Shown: positions 9,680 through 19,901, numbered from the stretch's first letter. The stretch is 64,000 nt of DNA from an uncultured Pirellulaceae bacterium (GCA_937921995.1 CAKZVF010000055.1:25783-89782), one strand, 5' to 3'. The notes: generated by a model from the sequence alone, not told the origin. Numbers and translations: made by a program.

Positions 9680-10151
9680 AACGATCCTAACAAGGAGGGT
9701 GTGGAGGGAAAACTGGGGAGAAAATCAATGTGAATTCGATCGACAGATGACTCGGACTAGATTTCTCCGGGAGAGAATAAAATTTTACTCCCTCTCAGCA
9801 CCAAACAAAAGGTGGGTCAGCCCAGCAGTATATACACCACGTTTTCGGCTGTAACCCTCGAAATTGAGCCAATCAAAACGGGCCTTAAATGGAGATGGTC
9901 GTCACAACGTTGACGCTTTCGATGACGTTTGTCGTGGATACTCAAACATCGTCAAACAGCGCGAGCGCCAGGCAATTCGAGGGGGCGAGGTTCCGCACGA
10001 GACGCTGTGAATTTCGTAGGTTCCGAAACGGAGCCTCAAACTCCCGGTTCATGCGAAAATCGGCCTTGCAGTTCTGCTGAGCCGAAGCAAGGAGATGGTC
10101 CTGAAACGTTTTGACTGGTAGGGTTGAGAGCCCGACTTACGGGCGGGCGGT

Positions 10152-10796
10152 TTAGTATCTGATGCTGGGCTGTTGACCGTAATTTTCGGCAGCGCGAATT
10201 GGCGGTTGGTTCAGCGGAACGTTGCCGCTGGGCTTGAGCCAATCCAGCGCTCCGCCAGCGCTTTGAAGTAAGCCATTGCCCTGCCCTCCAGGAGACGCTT
10301 GCGGCTTGAGCCTGTCCAAAGCTCCCGAAAACATCTTTGAGGTCATCTGTTGCTTCTTTTGCTGAGCCCACTGTGTGGTGCGGTCGATGGCGTCTTTAGA
10401 TTTTTGGTTCATGCGGCTGAGCAGGTCCGTTTGGCCGGTCGGGACGGCATTGCCACCCAAGTTGGGTAAACCTTTGCCAAAGAGATTCTGCAAGCTCGAG
10501 AATGGACTTGGCGACGAACCAATGTTCTGATTCCCTCCCAGTATTCCTGATACATCGGGAAGGCCTTGAATGCCCTTCGTACCCGGGATGCCTTGCACAC
10601 CTGGGATACTTTGAATGCCCGGGATGTTTTGAGGAACTTGAAAATTGTTGGGCGTGCGATCGCCGGTGATTCCTTGGAGGATTTTGTTCCATCCGCCGCC
10701 GAAGCCTTGCGTTTGGCCGTGGCTTGGGTGTGCGATCGCTACCAAGAAGAGAATCGCAATCAGTGGGGTCAGTGGTCGCATATTCATTTTCCGCAT
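10152..10796 (-). CDS. Hypothetical secreted protein with short collagen-like IPGxxxIPG repeats
   Basis: Signal peptide PLTPLIAILFLVAIAHPSHG; repeats NIPGIQSIPGVQGIPGTKGIQGLP. Confidence 0.65.
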   Translation of the reverse strand: MRKMNMRPLTPLIAILFLVAIAHPSHGQTQGFGGGWNKILQGITGDRTPNNFQVPQNIPGIQSIPGVQGIPGTKGIQGLPDVSGILGGNQNIGSSPSPFSSLQNLFGKGLPNLGGNAVPTGQTDLLSRMNQKSKDAIDRTTQWAQQKKQQMTSKMFSGALDRLKPQASPGGQGNGLLQSAGGALDWLKPSGNVPLNQPPIRAAENYGQQPSIRY

Positions 10797-10955
10797 CCAA
10801 AATCTACGATTCGTTGAAAGTAAACGTTGCGGAGTCTTTCAAATTTGGCAACTGAGGTCTAGGCAACTTTCGGGTTGATAGCATTTTTGCCATAATCGGT
10901 AGCCTAGGGAATTGTCCTGAATTGGACTCTTAGTAGAGTTTCAGCGATAAATCCC

Positions 10956-11022
10956 AACCCGAACGCGTGAGCGAGGGGTTGCCGAACGAGGTAACGCAAT
11001 CCCTCGCTCACGCGTTCGGGTT
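10956..11022. repeat. Long intergenic hairpin (family F)
   Basis: aacccgaacgcgtgagcgaggg (10956-10977) is the exact reverse complement of ccctcgctcacgcgttcgggtt (11001-11022); the stem extends to about 27 bp with one G-T pair. Confidence 0.9.
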
Positions 11023-11103
11023 ATGAAGTCAGAATACTGCTTTGCGACTGTTGCTAAGGCACTTTTTACACAAACTTTCCCAAGCTAAAGCGTGGCGTTC
11101 TCA

Positions 11104-11922
11104 ATGACAACTATTGGATTTATCGGAGCCGGCCAGATGGCCCAAGCGCTCGCCAGCGGCATCTCTTCAGCCGATTCCTCAATCAAATTCGAGATCGCCG
11201 ATCCCAGCCAAGCCTCTCAGGACGCTTTCAAGAAAAAGATTTCAGCGCCGATCGAAATCCGCTCCGACAACGCTCAGCTATTCGCGGCCTGCGACATTGT
11301 CTTTCTATCGGTCAAACCGCAGTACCTAGGTGATGCCGTTGACGCGGCGGCGATCGCCAAGGCACTGTCCGCATCCGAACGATCGCCATTGATTGTTTCG
11401 ATCATGGCGGGCGTCACCATCGAGAAGATCACCGAGGCAACTGGGCTCGACCGCGTCGTGCGCGTCATGCCCAACACGCCCAGCCTGATCATGGAAGGCG
11501 CATCAGGAATCGCGTCTTCGCCCGAAGTCACCACCGAAGAATTAGAGACCGTTTCTAAACTATTATCTTCGGTCGGATGCGTCACGTCAGTATCGGAAAC
11601 ATTACTGGACGCGGTGACGGGACTGTCGGGGTCTGGGCCGGCCTACGTGTTCACGTTCATCGAAGCGCTGGTCGACGGTGGCGTCCTCAACGGGCTTCCG
11701 CGCGACATCGCGCGCGAATTAGCCATTCAAACGGTCATCGGTTCGGCGAAGCTGGTGCAACAGTCCGGCGAACATCCGGCGGTTCTGCGTGATCGCGTCA
11801 CCAGCCCCGGCGGCACAACCATCGAAGCCCTAAAAGTTCTGGAGATGAACGACTTCCGCGGCACCATCATCCAAGCCGTCGAATCGGCAACGCGGCGGTC
11901 GAAGGAACTCGGAGCGTCTTGA
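11104..11922 (+). CDS. proC: Pyrroline-5-carboxylate reductase
   Basis: MTTIGFIGAGQMAQALASGI Rossmann start; VRVMPNTPSLIMEGASGI; AVTGLSGSGPAYVFTFIEALVDGGV; TSPGGTTIEAL. Confidence 0.95.
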   Translation: MTTIGFIGAGQMAQALASGISSADSSIKFEIADPSQASQDAFKKKISAPIEIRSDNAQLFAACDIVFLSVKPQYLGDAVDAAAIAKALSASERSPLIVSIMAGVTIEKITEATGLDRVVRVMPNTPSLIMEGASGIASSPEVTTEELETVSKLLSSVGCVTSVSETLLDAVTGLSGSGPAYVFTFIEALVDGGVLNGLPRDIARELAIQTVIGSAKLVQQSGEHPAVLRDRVTSPGGTTIEALKVLEMNDFRGTIIQAVESATRRSKELGAS

Positions 11923-11957
11923 AATTATTTTCAGCCCAGAGGGCGGCACACATACTG

Positions 11958-11977
11958 CCGGTGGCATAAGCCACCGG
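11958..11977. repeat. Palindromic unit (family E) ccggtggc-ataa-gccaccgg
   Basis: Perfect 8-bp arms; related sequence at 12012-12035 and 12192-12217. Confidence 0.7.
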
Positions 11978-12062
11978 AATCGGTTGGGGCTATTATTTAC
12001 TTTATCGCTGGTCCGGTGGCTGACGCTCAATGCCACTCATTTTTAGCAGGCACCGGACAACA

Positions 12063-12135
12063 GTTTAACGACAAGCCGGCAGGCGACCGTGTTTGGTGGG
12101 GCAAAACGAGGTCGCCTGCCGGCTAATCGTTAAAC
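12063..12135. repeat. Dispersed ~73-bp palindromic repeat family B, copy 1
   Basis: gtttaacgacaagccggcaggcgacc...ggtcgcctgccggctaatcgttaaac; other copies at 30485 and 61274. Confidence 0.9.
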
Positions 12136-12262
12136 AGACCAATGATCAACCCAGCAAAAAAATGTCTCTCGAACATCATAAATCCAAAATAAGTGGCATC
12201 GGGCTGACGCCACCGGCAGTTCTTGTTTCGTCCTCTGGACTGCAGTGAGTATAACTCTCAAC

Positions 12263-14956
12263 CTACATTCCCAGTTCATCCTTATCGAACCACTTACCGT
12301 TTAGGTTGTACTCAAAATCAATCGACTCAAGATCGTACGCCGCAATCGCTGCCTCGACGGCGTTTGCTTCAATGCTGTCGACGTCAGTAAATTCGGCCGT
12401 GTGATTTCTTAAAACGGCACGCGCCTGGTCGCCGATCGCACTTAGCAGATCCAAGTTTTGCACGTCGTTGATTTCGACGCGATCTTCACCGCCTCCACCA
12501 TCGAATCTGCTATTTTCGACATTGGTCAACCGTAACAGTTGCAGCGTCGTTTCGAATTCTGCATCATCAAAATTGATTCGCAATGATTCGTTTTGCTGGC
12601 CGCCGCGAAAGGCGATCGCGTCATCTCCGCCGCCACCGTCAATGCTGGTTTCTCCAAACCCGATCGCTCGCACCGTGTCCCCGTTGCGCGCGGTCGATTG
12701 CGTTGTGTTGACGTTCGCAAAATATGCCTCGCGCTGATCGCTGCCGGTAAACTCAGCCGTATCGTTTCCGCCAGTCGATCGCCCGACCACCAGATCGTAG
12801 CCCTTGATCGCAATTTTACCTTCGGCATTCTCAAGCACAGTTGCATCAGCAGTGTGCTGGAGATGATCGTCACCCGCGGATCCCAACAGATACGCCTCGT
12901 CGTTACCCTCCGAAGCGTTCACCGTGACGTTGCTGATGTTGCTGACGTAGTTTGAAAATTTTTCGCTGACCAAGATCGCCGAATTGTTCTTCGAATGAAG
13001 CGTCTCATCCCCATCAGACCCATTCAAGGTCACTCGGTCTTGGGCATCGGTATTGATGACGTTGGTACGTTCGAAGCCTTCGATCGAAGCATCGGTGCGT
13101 CCGCCGGTGACGACCGCCGCATCTTGATCGACGTCAATCTGGTCCCGGGCTGAGGTGCCAATAATGTTGGCAATATCCGCTCCGCCTTTGCCGTCAGCGG
13201 TTACGTTTTCGAAACCTTTGGCGATCAATTCTAATTGCTGCGACCGCAGAAAAGTACGTTCTTCGGCGTGCGCGAAACGGTCCTCTTGGTCGCTTCCTTC
13301 TAGCTCGATCAAGTCATTTCCCAGTGCGCCCAAGACGTAGGCGCTTCGAAATGCACCGCCACTGACCGCGAACTGCTGGTTCTGAAACAACACCGATTTG
13401 CCGCTGGCTTTGACGACGTCGTCAAACTGAGATCCCTCGATGTAGAGCGAATCATTGCCGTCGCCGTTGTCAAGGTCCACGTTTTCAATTCCACGTGCGC
13501 GGAGCGTGAACTGTTGATTGCGAATTTCAATTCGATTCTGCAGGATCTGTACCTGATCATCAGTCCCGCTTAGGTTCACCTCGACAGCGTCATCGCCGTC
13601 TTGGCCGTTGAAGATAATAAACTCGACCGCACTTTCATCGAATCGCTGGCTCTGCCCGTTGATCGAAACCGAAATCTGCTGGTTCTCCACGGCCGTCACG
13701 CTGACGTGATCGTCTGCCGAAGAGCCGTGGATCTTCAACACGCCATCGTTCAGCTCTAACTCAACCACGCCTGTGCTGACGGGCGCGGTCTGAACCGGAG
13801 AAGCGTCAGGCCTTGCCGCGTTATCGGTCGGATCAGGCGTCACCGGCGACGCGTTCTCTCCCAAGACCGAATCGAGTGCCGCGGCGAGGTTGATCTGGGC
13901 ATAGCTTTGCCGGGTCGCCGAATCGTAGATACTGTCGGCGGTGCTGATGAATTGATCGTAAAGCAGGTCCTGATCAATGTCGGCCACGCCCGCGATCTCA
14001 TTCGCTTGACGCAGCAACGCACTGGCGGCAGCCACATAAGGAGCGGCTTGACTGGTGCCGCTGGTGCCCAGGAATGAATCGCTGCGCGAACCGAAGAACA
14101 AGTGGTCAGGAACAGTACTGGTGATGCTTTCCCCCGGTGCGGTCAGCACGTGCGAGGCGCGTTGGCTGAAGTCGCTTAAATTTCCACTGCCATCGTGACT
14201 GGCGACAGGCACCACGAATTCACTGCTGGCGGGATAAGCCAATTCCTCCGCGCCGTCCTCTCCAAACGAATTGCCCGCGGCCACGCTGATGAAAACGCCT
14301 TCCTCTTTTAATTGCTGAAGTTCATCGTTGAGCACTTCCAAGTAGGTTTCATTGGGCGACGTTCCTAACGACAGGTTCACAGTCGTGATAGGATTTTCGA
14401 AGGAATCAAGATTGTCGTGTACCCACTGCAATGATTGTTCGATCCATTCCAGCTCCGTGTTGCCGGCGTCGTCAAACACGCGCAGCGCCACCAGATCAGC
14501 GCCGGGAGCCACTCCGCGATATTTCAGGTCGTTGCTGCCAACGATTCCGGCGACGTGAGTGCCGTGGAACCCGGTGCTGCCGTCGTCGTAAGGGTTGTCA
14601 TCGTTTTCCGCGAAGTCGTAGCCGCCGACGACTTGGTGGCCTTCGCCGAAACCGCCTCCTAATGCGATGTGATCAAACGCGATGCCGGTGTCGATGATCG
14701 CGATCGTCTGTCCGGTGCCATCAAGCCCGTAGCTTTCGCCGATCGCTGCGGCGGCGGTGGTTGTGGAAAGATTGGTGGTCTGCGAATCCGCGAAAGTCGT
14801 TACGTTTACTTGGTCCACAGGCTGTACCGTAGACGTTGCCGTGTCAAACTCAGGCAAAACGCTGGCGACGGCCTGAGCCGACATGACCAACCGTTTTTCA
14901 AATTCTTCGAACCTACGTAATCGCGATTGGCGATTGGGGCGGGAGGATCGTGACAT
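12263..14956 (-). CDS. Secreted subtilisin-like serine peptidase (S8) with C-terminal repetitive Asp/Gly-rich region
   Basis: Catalytic triad motifs TIAIIDTGIAFDH, GFHGTHVAGIVG, GTSGTSQAAPYVAAASA; N-terminal RRFEEFEKRLVMSA (LEPR-XLL-like); C-terminal GNDS/GGNDT repeats. Internal ATG at 14956 preferred. Confidence 0.9.
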   Translation of the reverse strand: MSRSSRPNRQSRLRRFEEFEKRLVMSAQAVASVLPEFDTATSTVQPVDQVNVTTFADSQTTNLSTTTAAAAIGESYGLDGTGQTIAIIDTGIAFDHIALGGGFGEGHQVVGGYDFAENDDNPYDDGSTGFHGTHVAGIVGSNDLKYRGVAPGADLVALRVFDDAGNTELEWIEQSLQWVHDNLDSFENPITTVNLSLGTSPNETYLEVLNDELQQLKEEGVFISVAAGNSFGEDGAEELAYPASSEFVVPVASHDGSGNLSDFSQRASHVLTAPGESITSTVPDHLFFGSRSDSFLGTSGTSQAAPYVAAASALLRQANEIAGVADIDQDLLYDQFISTADSIYDSATRQSYAQINLAAALDSVLGENASPVTPDPTDNAARPDASPVQTAPVSTGVVELELNDGVLKIHGSSADDHVSVTAVENQQISVSINGQSQRFDESAVEFIIFNGQDGDDAVEVNLSGTDDQVQILQNRIEIRNQQFTLRARGIENVDLDNGDGNDSLYIEGSQFDDVVKASGKSVLFQNQQFAVSGGAFRSAYVLGALGNDLIELEGSDQEDRFAHAEERTFLRSQQLELIAKGFENVTADGKGGADIANIIGTSARDQIDVDQDAAVVTGGRTDASIEGFERTNVINTDAQDRVTLNGSDGDETLHSKNNSAILVSEKFSNYVSNISNVTVNASEGNDEAYLLGSAGDDHLQHTADATVLENAEGKIAIKGYDLVVGRSTGGNDTAEFTGSDQREAYFANVNTTQSTARNGDTVRAIGFGETSIDGGGGDDAIAFRGGQQNESLRINFDDAEFETTLQLLRLTNVENSRFDGGGGEDRVEINDVQNLDLLSAIGDQARAVLRNHTAEFTDVDSIEANAVEAAIAAYDLESIDFEYNLNGKWFDKDELGM

Positions 14957-15347
14957 CGTTGCACTTTGTCGCGCGAGACCATGCGGCTTGTCAGTCGCGC
15001 TGACGCACAAGCCGAACCATCCTGGTCAATTTTGCGCCGTAGATCCCTTGTTGGCGCGGGGAGTATCTGTTCGCTTGGTTGCCGCCAATCCAGCGGTAAC
15101 GGTTGCTGGCAACAGTACGTTTCCCAAGTGCCAGCGGGTTCGAATTCTTCACGAAAATCGCGGTAGATTCGTCAAGCAATCGACTTTAACGATTATGCCG
15201 ATTGCACAGCAATGGAAAGCTGTGGGGAACGATAGAAGCCTTGAGTAGCTATCACCGCGCGGTTGGATTTCCAGAAGTCGCCACCCGATGAGATAGGTAG
15301 ATATTTCTCCCAACCACCGTCGCCATAAAGTCGCTGAGGTCGATCTC

Positions 15348-15905
15348 GTGAAGCCAATTTCTGCGTTGAAGTATTTCCAGATGACTTGGTTAAGCAAACC
15401 CGCGCCTGACCGTTTGATCTACAAACTGATTAAGCAGCGCTGCGTCAGTTCGATCGTAGAGATCGGCATGGCCGATGGGCAGCGCTGCTGCAATATGTTG
15501 GCCGTCGCGCAAAAGTTCAACGGCGACACTAAAATCAAATACACCGGCGTCGACTTGTTCGACGCGCGGGAAGAAGATGAATCGCCCTTGAAACTGATCG
15601 AGATGCATCGGAAGCTGAACGCCATCGACGCAAAGACTCAATTGGTCCCCGGCGATCTTGCGTCAGCGCTGCCACGCATCGCCAACGCGCATGTCCGCAC
15701 TGATATGGTGATCATTTCCGCCGGATTCGAAGAAGAAGACTTCGAAGCGACGCAAATGTTTCTGCCACGCATGCTGCACCCCAGCAGCGTCGTTTTGATC
15801 CAAGACTACGAAGACGAAGAATTCTTCGTCCACAGTCGACTGGAAATCGAGAAGATGGCGGCTCAATCGCCATCGCTAAACTCCGAGTCGAAAAAGGCAG
15901 CTTAA
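15348..15905 (+). CDS. Hypothetical protein with SAM-methyltransferase-like (Rossmann) fold
   Basis: VSSIVEIGMADGQRCCNML (motif I-like) and IKYTGVDLFD; GTG start. Confidence 0.55.
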   Translation: MKPISALKYFQMTWLSKPAPDRLIYKLIKQRCVSSIVEIGMADGQRCCNMLAVAQKFNGDTKIKYTGVDLFDAREEDESPLKLIEMHRKLNAIDAKTQLVPGDLASALPRIANAHVRTDMVIISAGFEEEDFEATQMFLPRMLHPSSVVLIQDYEDEEFFVHSRLEIEKMAAQSPSLNSESKKAA

Positions 15906-16039
15906 GCCCCTCACTGCGTCAGGTTCTAGCAGCTTACGTTTTTACAGATCACGTTTTACCGGATCATGTTTGTAAATCGGCGTAGAGGCCGAGGCACCGA
16001 GTCCCGCACTTCCAAGGAACGTGCGGAAAAAGGCGCAGG

Positions 16040-16095
16040 ACCGGTTCCTACCGGCCACGCCCTGCCTTGATCCAAACGGCCGGTGGGAACCGGCC
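16040..16095. repeat. Dispersed repeat family C inverted pair
   Basis: accggttcctaccggcc (16040-16056) and ggccggtgggaaccggcc (16078-16095); related copies at 20068 and 30311/30375. Confidence 0.8.
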
Positions 16096-16115
16096 CCACG
16101 AATAACGCTCAACGA

Positions 16116-17579
16116 CTAAAGTTCTTTCGCTTTGGCAGGCTCTTTGTCTTTGTCTTTCTCTTTCTCTTTTACCTTCTTCTTTTTGCGTCTGGCAGATTTC
16201 TTAATCTCCCAGTCAATGATCTCCCCGGCACCGACACCCGGACGAGCGACCGGGTAGTTTCCGTCTTCGTCTGGCTTCAGCGGTGCTTCGCTCTCGAGAT
16301 TCTCCAGCGCCTCCAAATTTTCGGCTAACGTGACGTTGGAATTGATTGCAGAAGCCCAATCCAACTCAACGCCGCTGTAGGTCGCCAATCTTCCAAAGAT
16401 CGCCGTCATCGTACTCTTGGCCCCATACTCCGCTTCGTTGGGAAGGATGCCCTGAGCCAGATTTGCGAATAGGTCGTGGTGCTCTTGCTGGTGGCCCAAA
16501 CGTTGCCCCGGCCCTTCGCCACATTTGAAAATCTCTTTGCCTTCGGTGTCAAAAATTCTTCCGGCGCTGATGTCGGCCGAACCTTTGGACCCAACGACGT
16601 GTTCGGACACATTTTTGTAACACTGCGGCATGTGTCGGCACTGGCTGAACATCTTATGACCGTTGGCATAAGTGTACTCGACAAAGTGATGATCAAAGAT
16701 CTGGCCATGATCGACGCCGTTTCGCAACAAACGACCGCCCATCCCTTGGGCCGTTGCAGGATAGTCGTCCATCAGCCAGTTGATCACATCCAAGTTATGA
16801 ATGTGCTGTTCAACGATGTGGTCGCCGCAAAGCCAATTGAAGTAGTACCAGTTCCGCATCTGGTAGGTCAGTTCGGAATCACCGGGCTTACGCGGCCGTT
16901 CCCAAACGCCGTTGCTGTTCCAGTAGACGCGACTGTAAAGCAGATCTCCGATGATGCCGTTTTGCAGTTGCTCGATCGTTTCCCGATAGGCTCTTTCATG
17001 CCGGCGCTGCAGACCGACCTGCACCAGTAAATTCTTCTCGGCGGCCTTTTTACCATTCTCCAGCACCTTCCGCACGCCCGGCGCATCCACAGCAACAGGC
17101 TTCTCCATAAACACGTGCTTACCCGCATCAACGGCCGCTTCGAAGTGCATGGGACGGAAACCCGGCGGCGTCGCCAAAATCACAAGATCCGCATCGGAAT
17201 CCATGACGGATTTGTAGGCGTCCAATCCGATGTAAGAAGTGTCTTCGTTGACGCGGACCTTTTCACCGTGTTCGGTTTTGGCCTGTTCCAACGTCGATTC
17301 CATCCGATCGGCGAACACGTCGCCCACAGCAACCAGTTCCACATTTCCACTGGTCGTGTTCATCGCTTGGATCGCCGCGCCTGCGCCGCGACCTCCACAA
17401 CCGACCAAACCAATTTTCACCGTGTCCGACCCGGCCGCATGAGCAGACTTCGCCAGCGCTAACTTTGGCGTCGCCAAAGCACCAACGGTGGCCGCCGTGG
17501 CCGCAACGGTGGTGCCAGTTTTGAGAAAGTCACGACGAGACTTATTTTGATCGGAATCGTGGTTCATTGGATGTGCCAC
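16116..17579 (-). CDS. Gfo/Idh/MocA family oxidoreductase, Tat-exported
   Basis: Tat motif SRRDFLKTGTTVAATAATVGALA; VKIGLVGCGGRGAGAA NAD-binding; GKHVFMEKPVAVD; low-complexity K/E tail. Confidence 0.9.
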   Translation of the reverse strand: MAHPMNHDSDQNKSRRDFLKTGTTVAATAATVGALATPKLALAKSAHAAGSDTVKIGLVGCGGRGAGAAIQAMNTTSGNVELVAVGDVFADRMESTLEQAKTEHGEKVRVNEDTSYIGLDAYKSVMDSDADLVILATPPGFRPMHFEAAVDAGKHVFMEKPVAVDAPGVRKVLENGKKAAEKNLLVQVGLQRRHERAYRETIEQLQNGIIGDLLYSRVYWNSNGVWERPRKPGDSELTYQMRNWYYFNWLCGDHIVEQHIHNLDVINWLMDDYPATAQGMGGRLLRNGVDHGQIFDHHFVEYTYANGHKMFSQCRHMPQCYKNVSEHVVGSKGSADISAGRIFDTEGKEIFKCGEGPGQRLGHQQEHHDLFANLAQGILPNEAEYGAKSTMTAIFGRLATYSGVELDWASAINSNVTLAENLEALENLESEAPLKPDEDGNYPVARPGVGAGEIIDWEIKKSARRKKKKVKEKEKDKDKEPAKAKEL

Positions 17580-17668
17580 AAAAATCTCCTTGTTGGTCAG
17601 CAGAAATGGAAGTTGTTAACGAATTTAACTCAAATGAATCAGTTTTGTTCTTCTCAAGGCTCAAAATC

Positions 17669-18361
17669 TTAGATTAATTCACCCAAACCGGTCAATCCAA
17701 TCGGCTCGCGCGAGGCAAAGGGTTCACCATACTTGACGCCGATCGACTTCCCCCAATAGCTTGCTTCATCGTGCAACTTGTCCACAAAGGAACCGTTGGC
17801 GTCATCGCGGCCTTGGATGAATTGGCTGTGAAAGCAACGGATCGCCGCAATCTTGCGCTCCCAGTAGTCGCTGATGTCCAAAATAAAGGCGGGCCGAGCA
17901 TTCATTTTCAGATGGACGCAGTAGTAATTGTAGATGCGCTGTGGATGATACCTTTCGCCCTGCATGTCGGTTTTGGATAGCTTGGCCCAGAATCGCGCCG
18001 CTTCGGTCAGTTCGGTCGCGGCCAAATGGTCGGGATGCGCGTCTTCCCAGTAAGGCGCAAAGATCCATTTCGGCTGGTGCAGCCGGAATTGCTCCGCCAG
18101 AAGTTTCCGCGACTCTAGGTCAGCAACCAGACTGCGATTGGGCAGACCCAAATTTTCGCGCCAAGGCAATTTTAGGATCTCTGTCGCGGCCTTGGTTTCG
18201 GCGGCGCGTTTCTCCAGTGATCCGTAAGGCGTCGGTTCACCCGAGGTCAGATCCAGCACGCCGACGACCAGACCGGCATCCAACATCCGCATTATGGCAC
18301 CGCCCATCCCCAATTCCGCATCGTCGGGATGAGGCGCGACAACCATGACGTCAAGTTTCAT
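17669..18361 (-). CDS. bshB1: LmbE/PIG-L family deacetylase, BshB1-like
   Basis: MKLDVMVVAPHPDDAELGMGG; LTSGEPTPYGSLEKRAAETKAA; LGLPNR; PYWEDAHPDHLAA. Internal ATG at 18361 preferred. Confidence 0.8.
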   Translation of the reverse strand: MKLDVMVVAPHPDDAELGMGGAIMRMLDAGLVVGVLDLTSGEPTPYGSLEKRAAETKAATEILKLPWRENLGLPNRSLVADLESRKLLAEQFRLHQPKWIFAPYWEDAHPDHLAATELTEAARFWAKLSKTDMQGERYHPQRIYNYYCVHLKMNARPAFILDISDYWERKIAAIRCFHSQFIQGRDDANGSFVDKLHDEASYWGKSIGVKYGEPFASREPIGLTGLGELI

Positions 18362-18440
18362 CAGCAAGAACTTTCTATGTTGGAGGAGGTAAAATTTCTG
18401 ATTCAACGAAGGGTAAGTACGGCATTTTGCCAAATACTTT

Positions 18441-18464
18441 GGTAGTGGATGAGGCCACGAATCC
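18441..18464 (+). repeat. Dispersed repeat family A
   Basis: ggtagtggatgaggccacgaatcc; matches the consensus. Confidence 0.9.
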
Positions 18465-18503
18465 AGCGGATCCTAGAGACTTGCAGGACTCGGGAACGCT
18501 ATC

Positions 18504-19073
18504 TCACATCACCTTCAGCTTTTGCAGCTCGAAAAAGCACCGCATACACGCCAAGCAATCACTCGACGCATCATGCACGTTCGCAAAATCTTCGTTGAAG
18601 AGTTTCTTATGCAGTTCGGTCAAACGAGGCCATTTGAAACCACGTTTGGACGGGATGCGGCAATAGGTGGCCGCTTCCTTCATTGTACAACGCATCTTTT
18701 TTTGACGAATCGGGTTTGCGACGCTGTTTCGAACACATTCTGCACCGATGACTTTGGTGTCAAATTCAATATTATGTGCGATGACGGTGGTGGCCGCGGC
18801 GACGTCTTGAAGAAAGGAATCGAGCACCGGTTTGAGCGGAACGCCATTGGTTTCCGCGTTCTCTTTGGAGATCCCATGCACGTTGAATGCCCCGCGCGCA
18901 ATATTAAATCCCGCGGGTTTGATCAGATGAACCTGCGGGGTCGCCATGGTCTCCAGCGATCGCCCCACAACCCAAGCAATCTGAACAATGCGCGGCCAGT
19001 TGTGGATGTCCGTTTCGGGCGCGTCAAAGTTCCGCGGCAAATCAGCCGTTTCGGTGTCGAAGAAAAGGTACAT
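18504..19073 (-). CDS. DnaQ-like 3'-5' exonuclease (DEDDh)
   Basis: LFFDTETADLP, NWPRIVQIAWVV, VIAHNIEFDTKVI, HDASSDCLACMRCF. Confidence 0.85.
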   Translation of the reverse strand: MYLFFDTETADLPRNFDAPETDIHNWPRIVQIAWVVGRSLETMATPQVHLIKPAGFNIARGAFNVHGISKENAETNGVPLKPVLDSFLQDVAAATTVIAHNIEFDTKVIGAECVRNSVANPIRQKKMRCTMKEAATYCRIPSKRGFKWPRLTELHKKLFNEDFANVHDASSDCLACMRCFFELQKLKVM

Positions 19074-19184
19074 GTTTGAGATTCTGCGCGTTGCTTAAAA
19101 AAGGCGAATGGCTTACCTGACCGACCGTCATGAGGAACTATCGTATCAGATAAACTTCCCCTGCCCTGCCCCCTAGCGACAGGA

Positions 19185-19901
19185 CTAAACAATCCCCGAC
19201 TTCACGATCCCGCGCGTCGGGTGACGATAAATGGGGCTCTGTTCGGCCGCCGCGTCGGCAATGGCATCCCAGTGCTCCAAGTCATTAACACCAAAGGTGA
19301 AACAGAGAAAAACATAAGGCTCGGATGATTCAAACGGCTCCGTCGAATGGTAAAACCCGCCACCGAAACAGGCCGCCGTGCCGCAGGCGTATTTATAAAC
19401 ACGTTCTTCTTCGTAGGCGTCGTGATAGAGCAAGTTGCCCGCGTCGCCGATTGGCGTGACAGGCGTCATCAGCGTGAACGCGTTGAGCCCGACCTCGGGT
19501 GAGAAATCGAAATGGTAATAGGGCTCTTTGGTGTGGCTCCTGACCACGAAAAAACCGGAGTACATGATCAAGTCACCGCAGTCACCGATGATCGCTTTCG
19601 TTTTTTCGACCACGCCAAGTTTATCGAAGTACCGATCAAAAAAAGCAAACGCCGTTTCGTTGACCGAAGAGATCCATCGCAAATCACCGTTCCAGCCGGG
19701 ACAGAAAGAGCGTAACCCAATGCCGGTGTTTTCGCATTCCTTCACCCCTTCAAAGTAGTCTGCCGATACAATCGCTTCGACTTCTTCGTAGGCGGCGCGG
19801 ACGATGGAGTAGTCGAGCTGCAGCTGGAGGACGTTGTCCGCTTCCAGTTCCTCATTGAATCGTTCGTCAGGATAAGCAGAAATGGAATTCGCCTTTATCA
19901 A
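19185..19901 (-). CDS. Hypothetical protein, possibly 2OG-Fe(II)-dioxygenase-like
   Basis: YYHFDFSPEVG...GNLLYHD...CFGGGFYHSTEPF gives a plausible HxD...H arrangement; family assignment weak. Confidence 0.5.
   Translation of the reverse strand: MIKANSISAYPDERFNEELEADNVLQLQLDYSIVRAAYEEVEAIVSADYFEGVKECENTGIGLRSFCPGWNGDLRWISSVNETAFAFFDRYFDKLGVVEKTKAIIGDCGDLIMYSGFFVVRSHTKEPYYHFDFSPEVGLNAFTLMTPVTPIGDAGNLLYHDAYEEERVYKYACGTAACFGGGFYHSTEPFESSEPYVFLCFTFGVNDLEHWDAIADAAAEQSPIYRHPTRGIVKSGIV

Noticed and set aside
9889-10114. Two overlapping + strand ORFs (63 and 61 aa) downstream of the IPG-repeat gene
   Set aside because: No Shine-Dalgarno, Arg/Ser-rich random-like composition, no domain.
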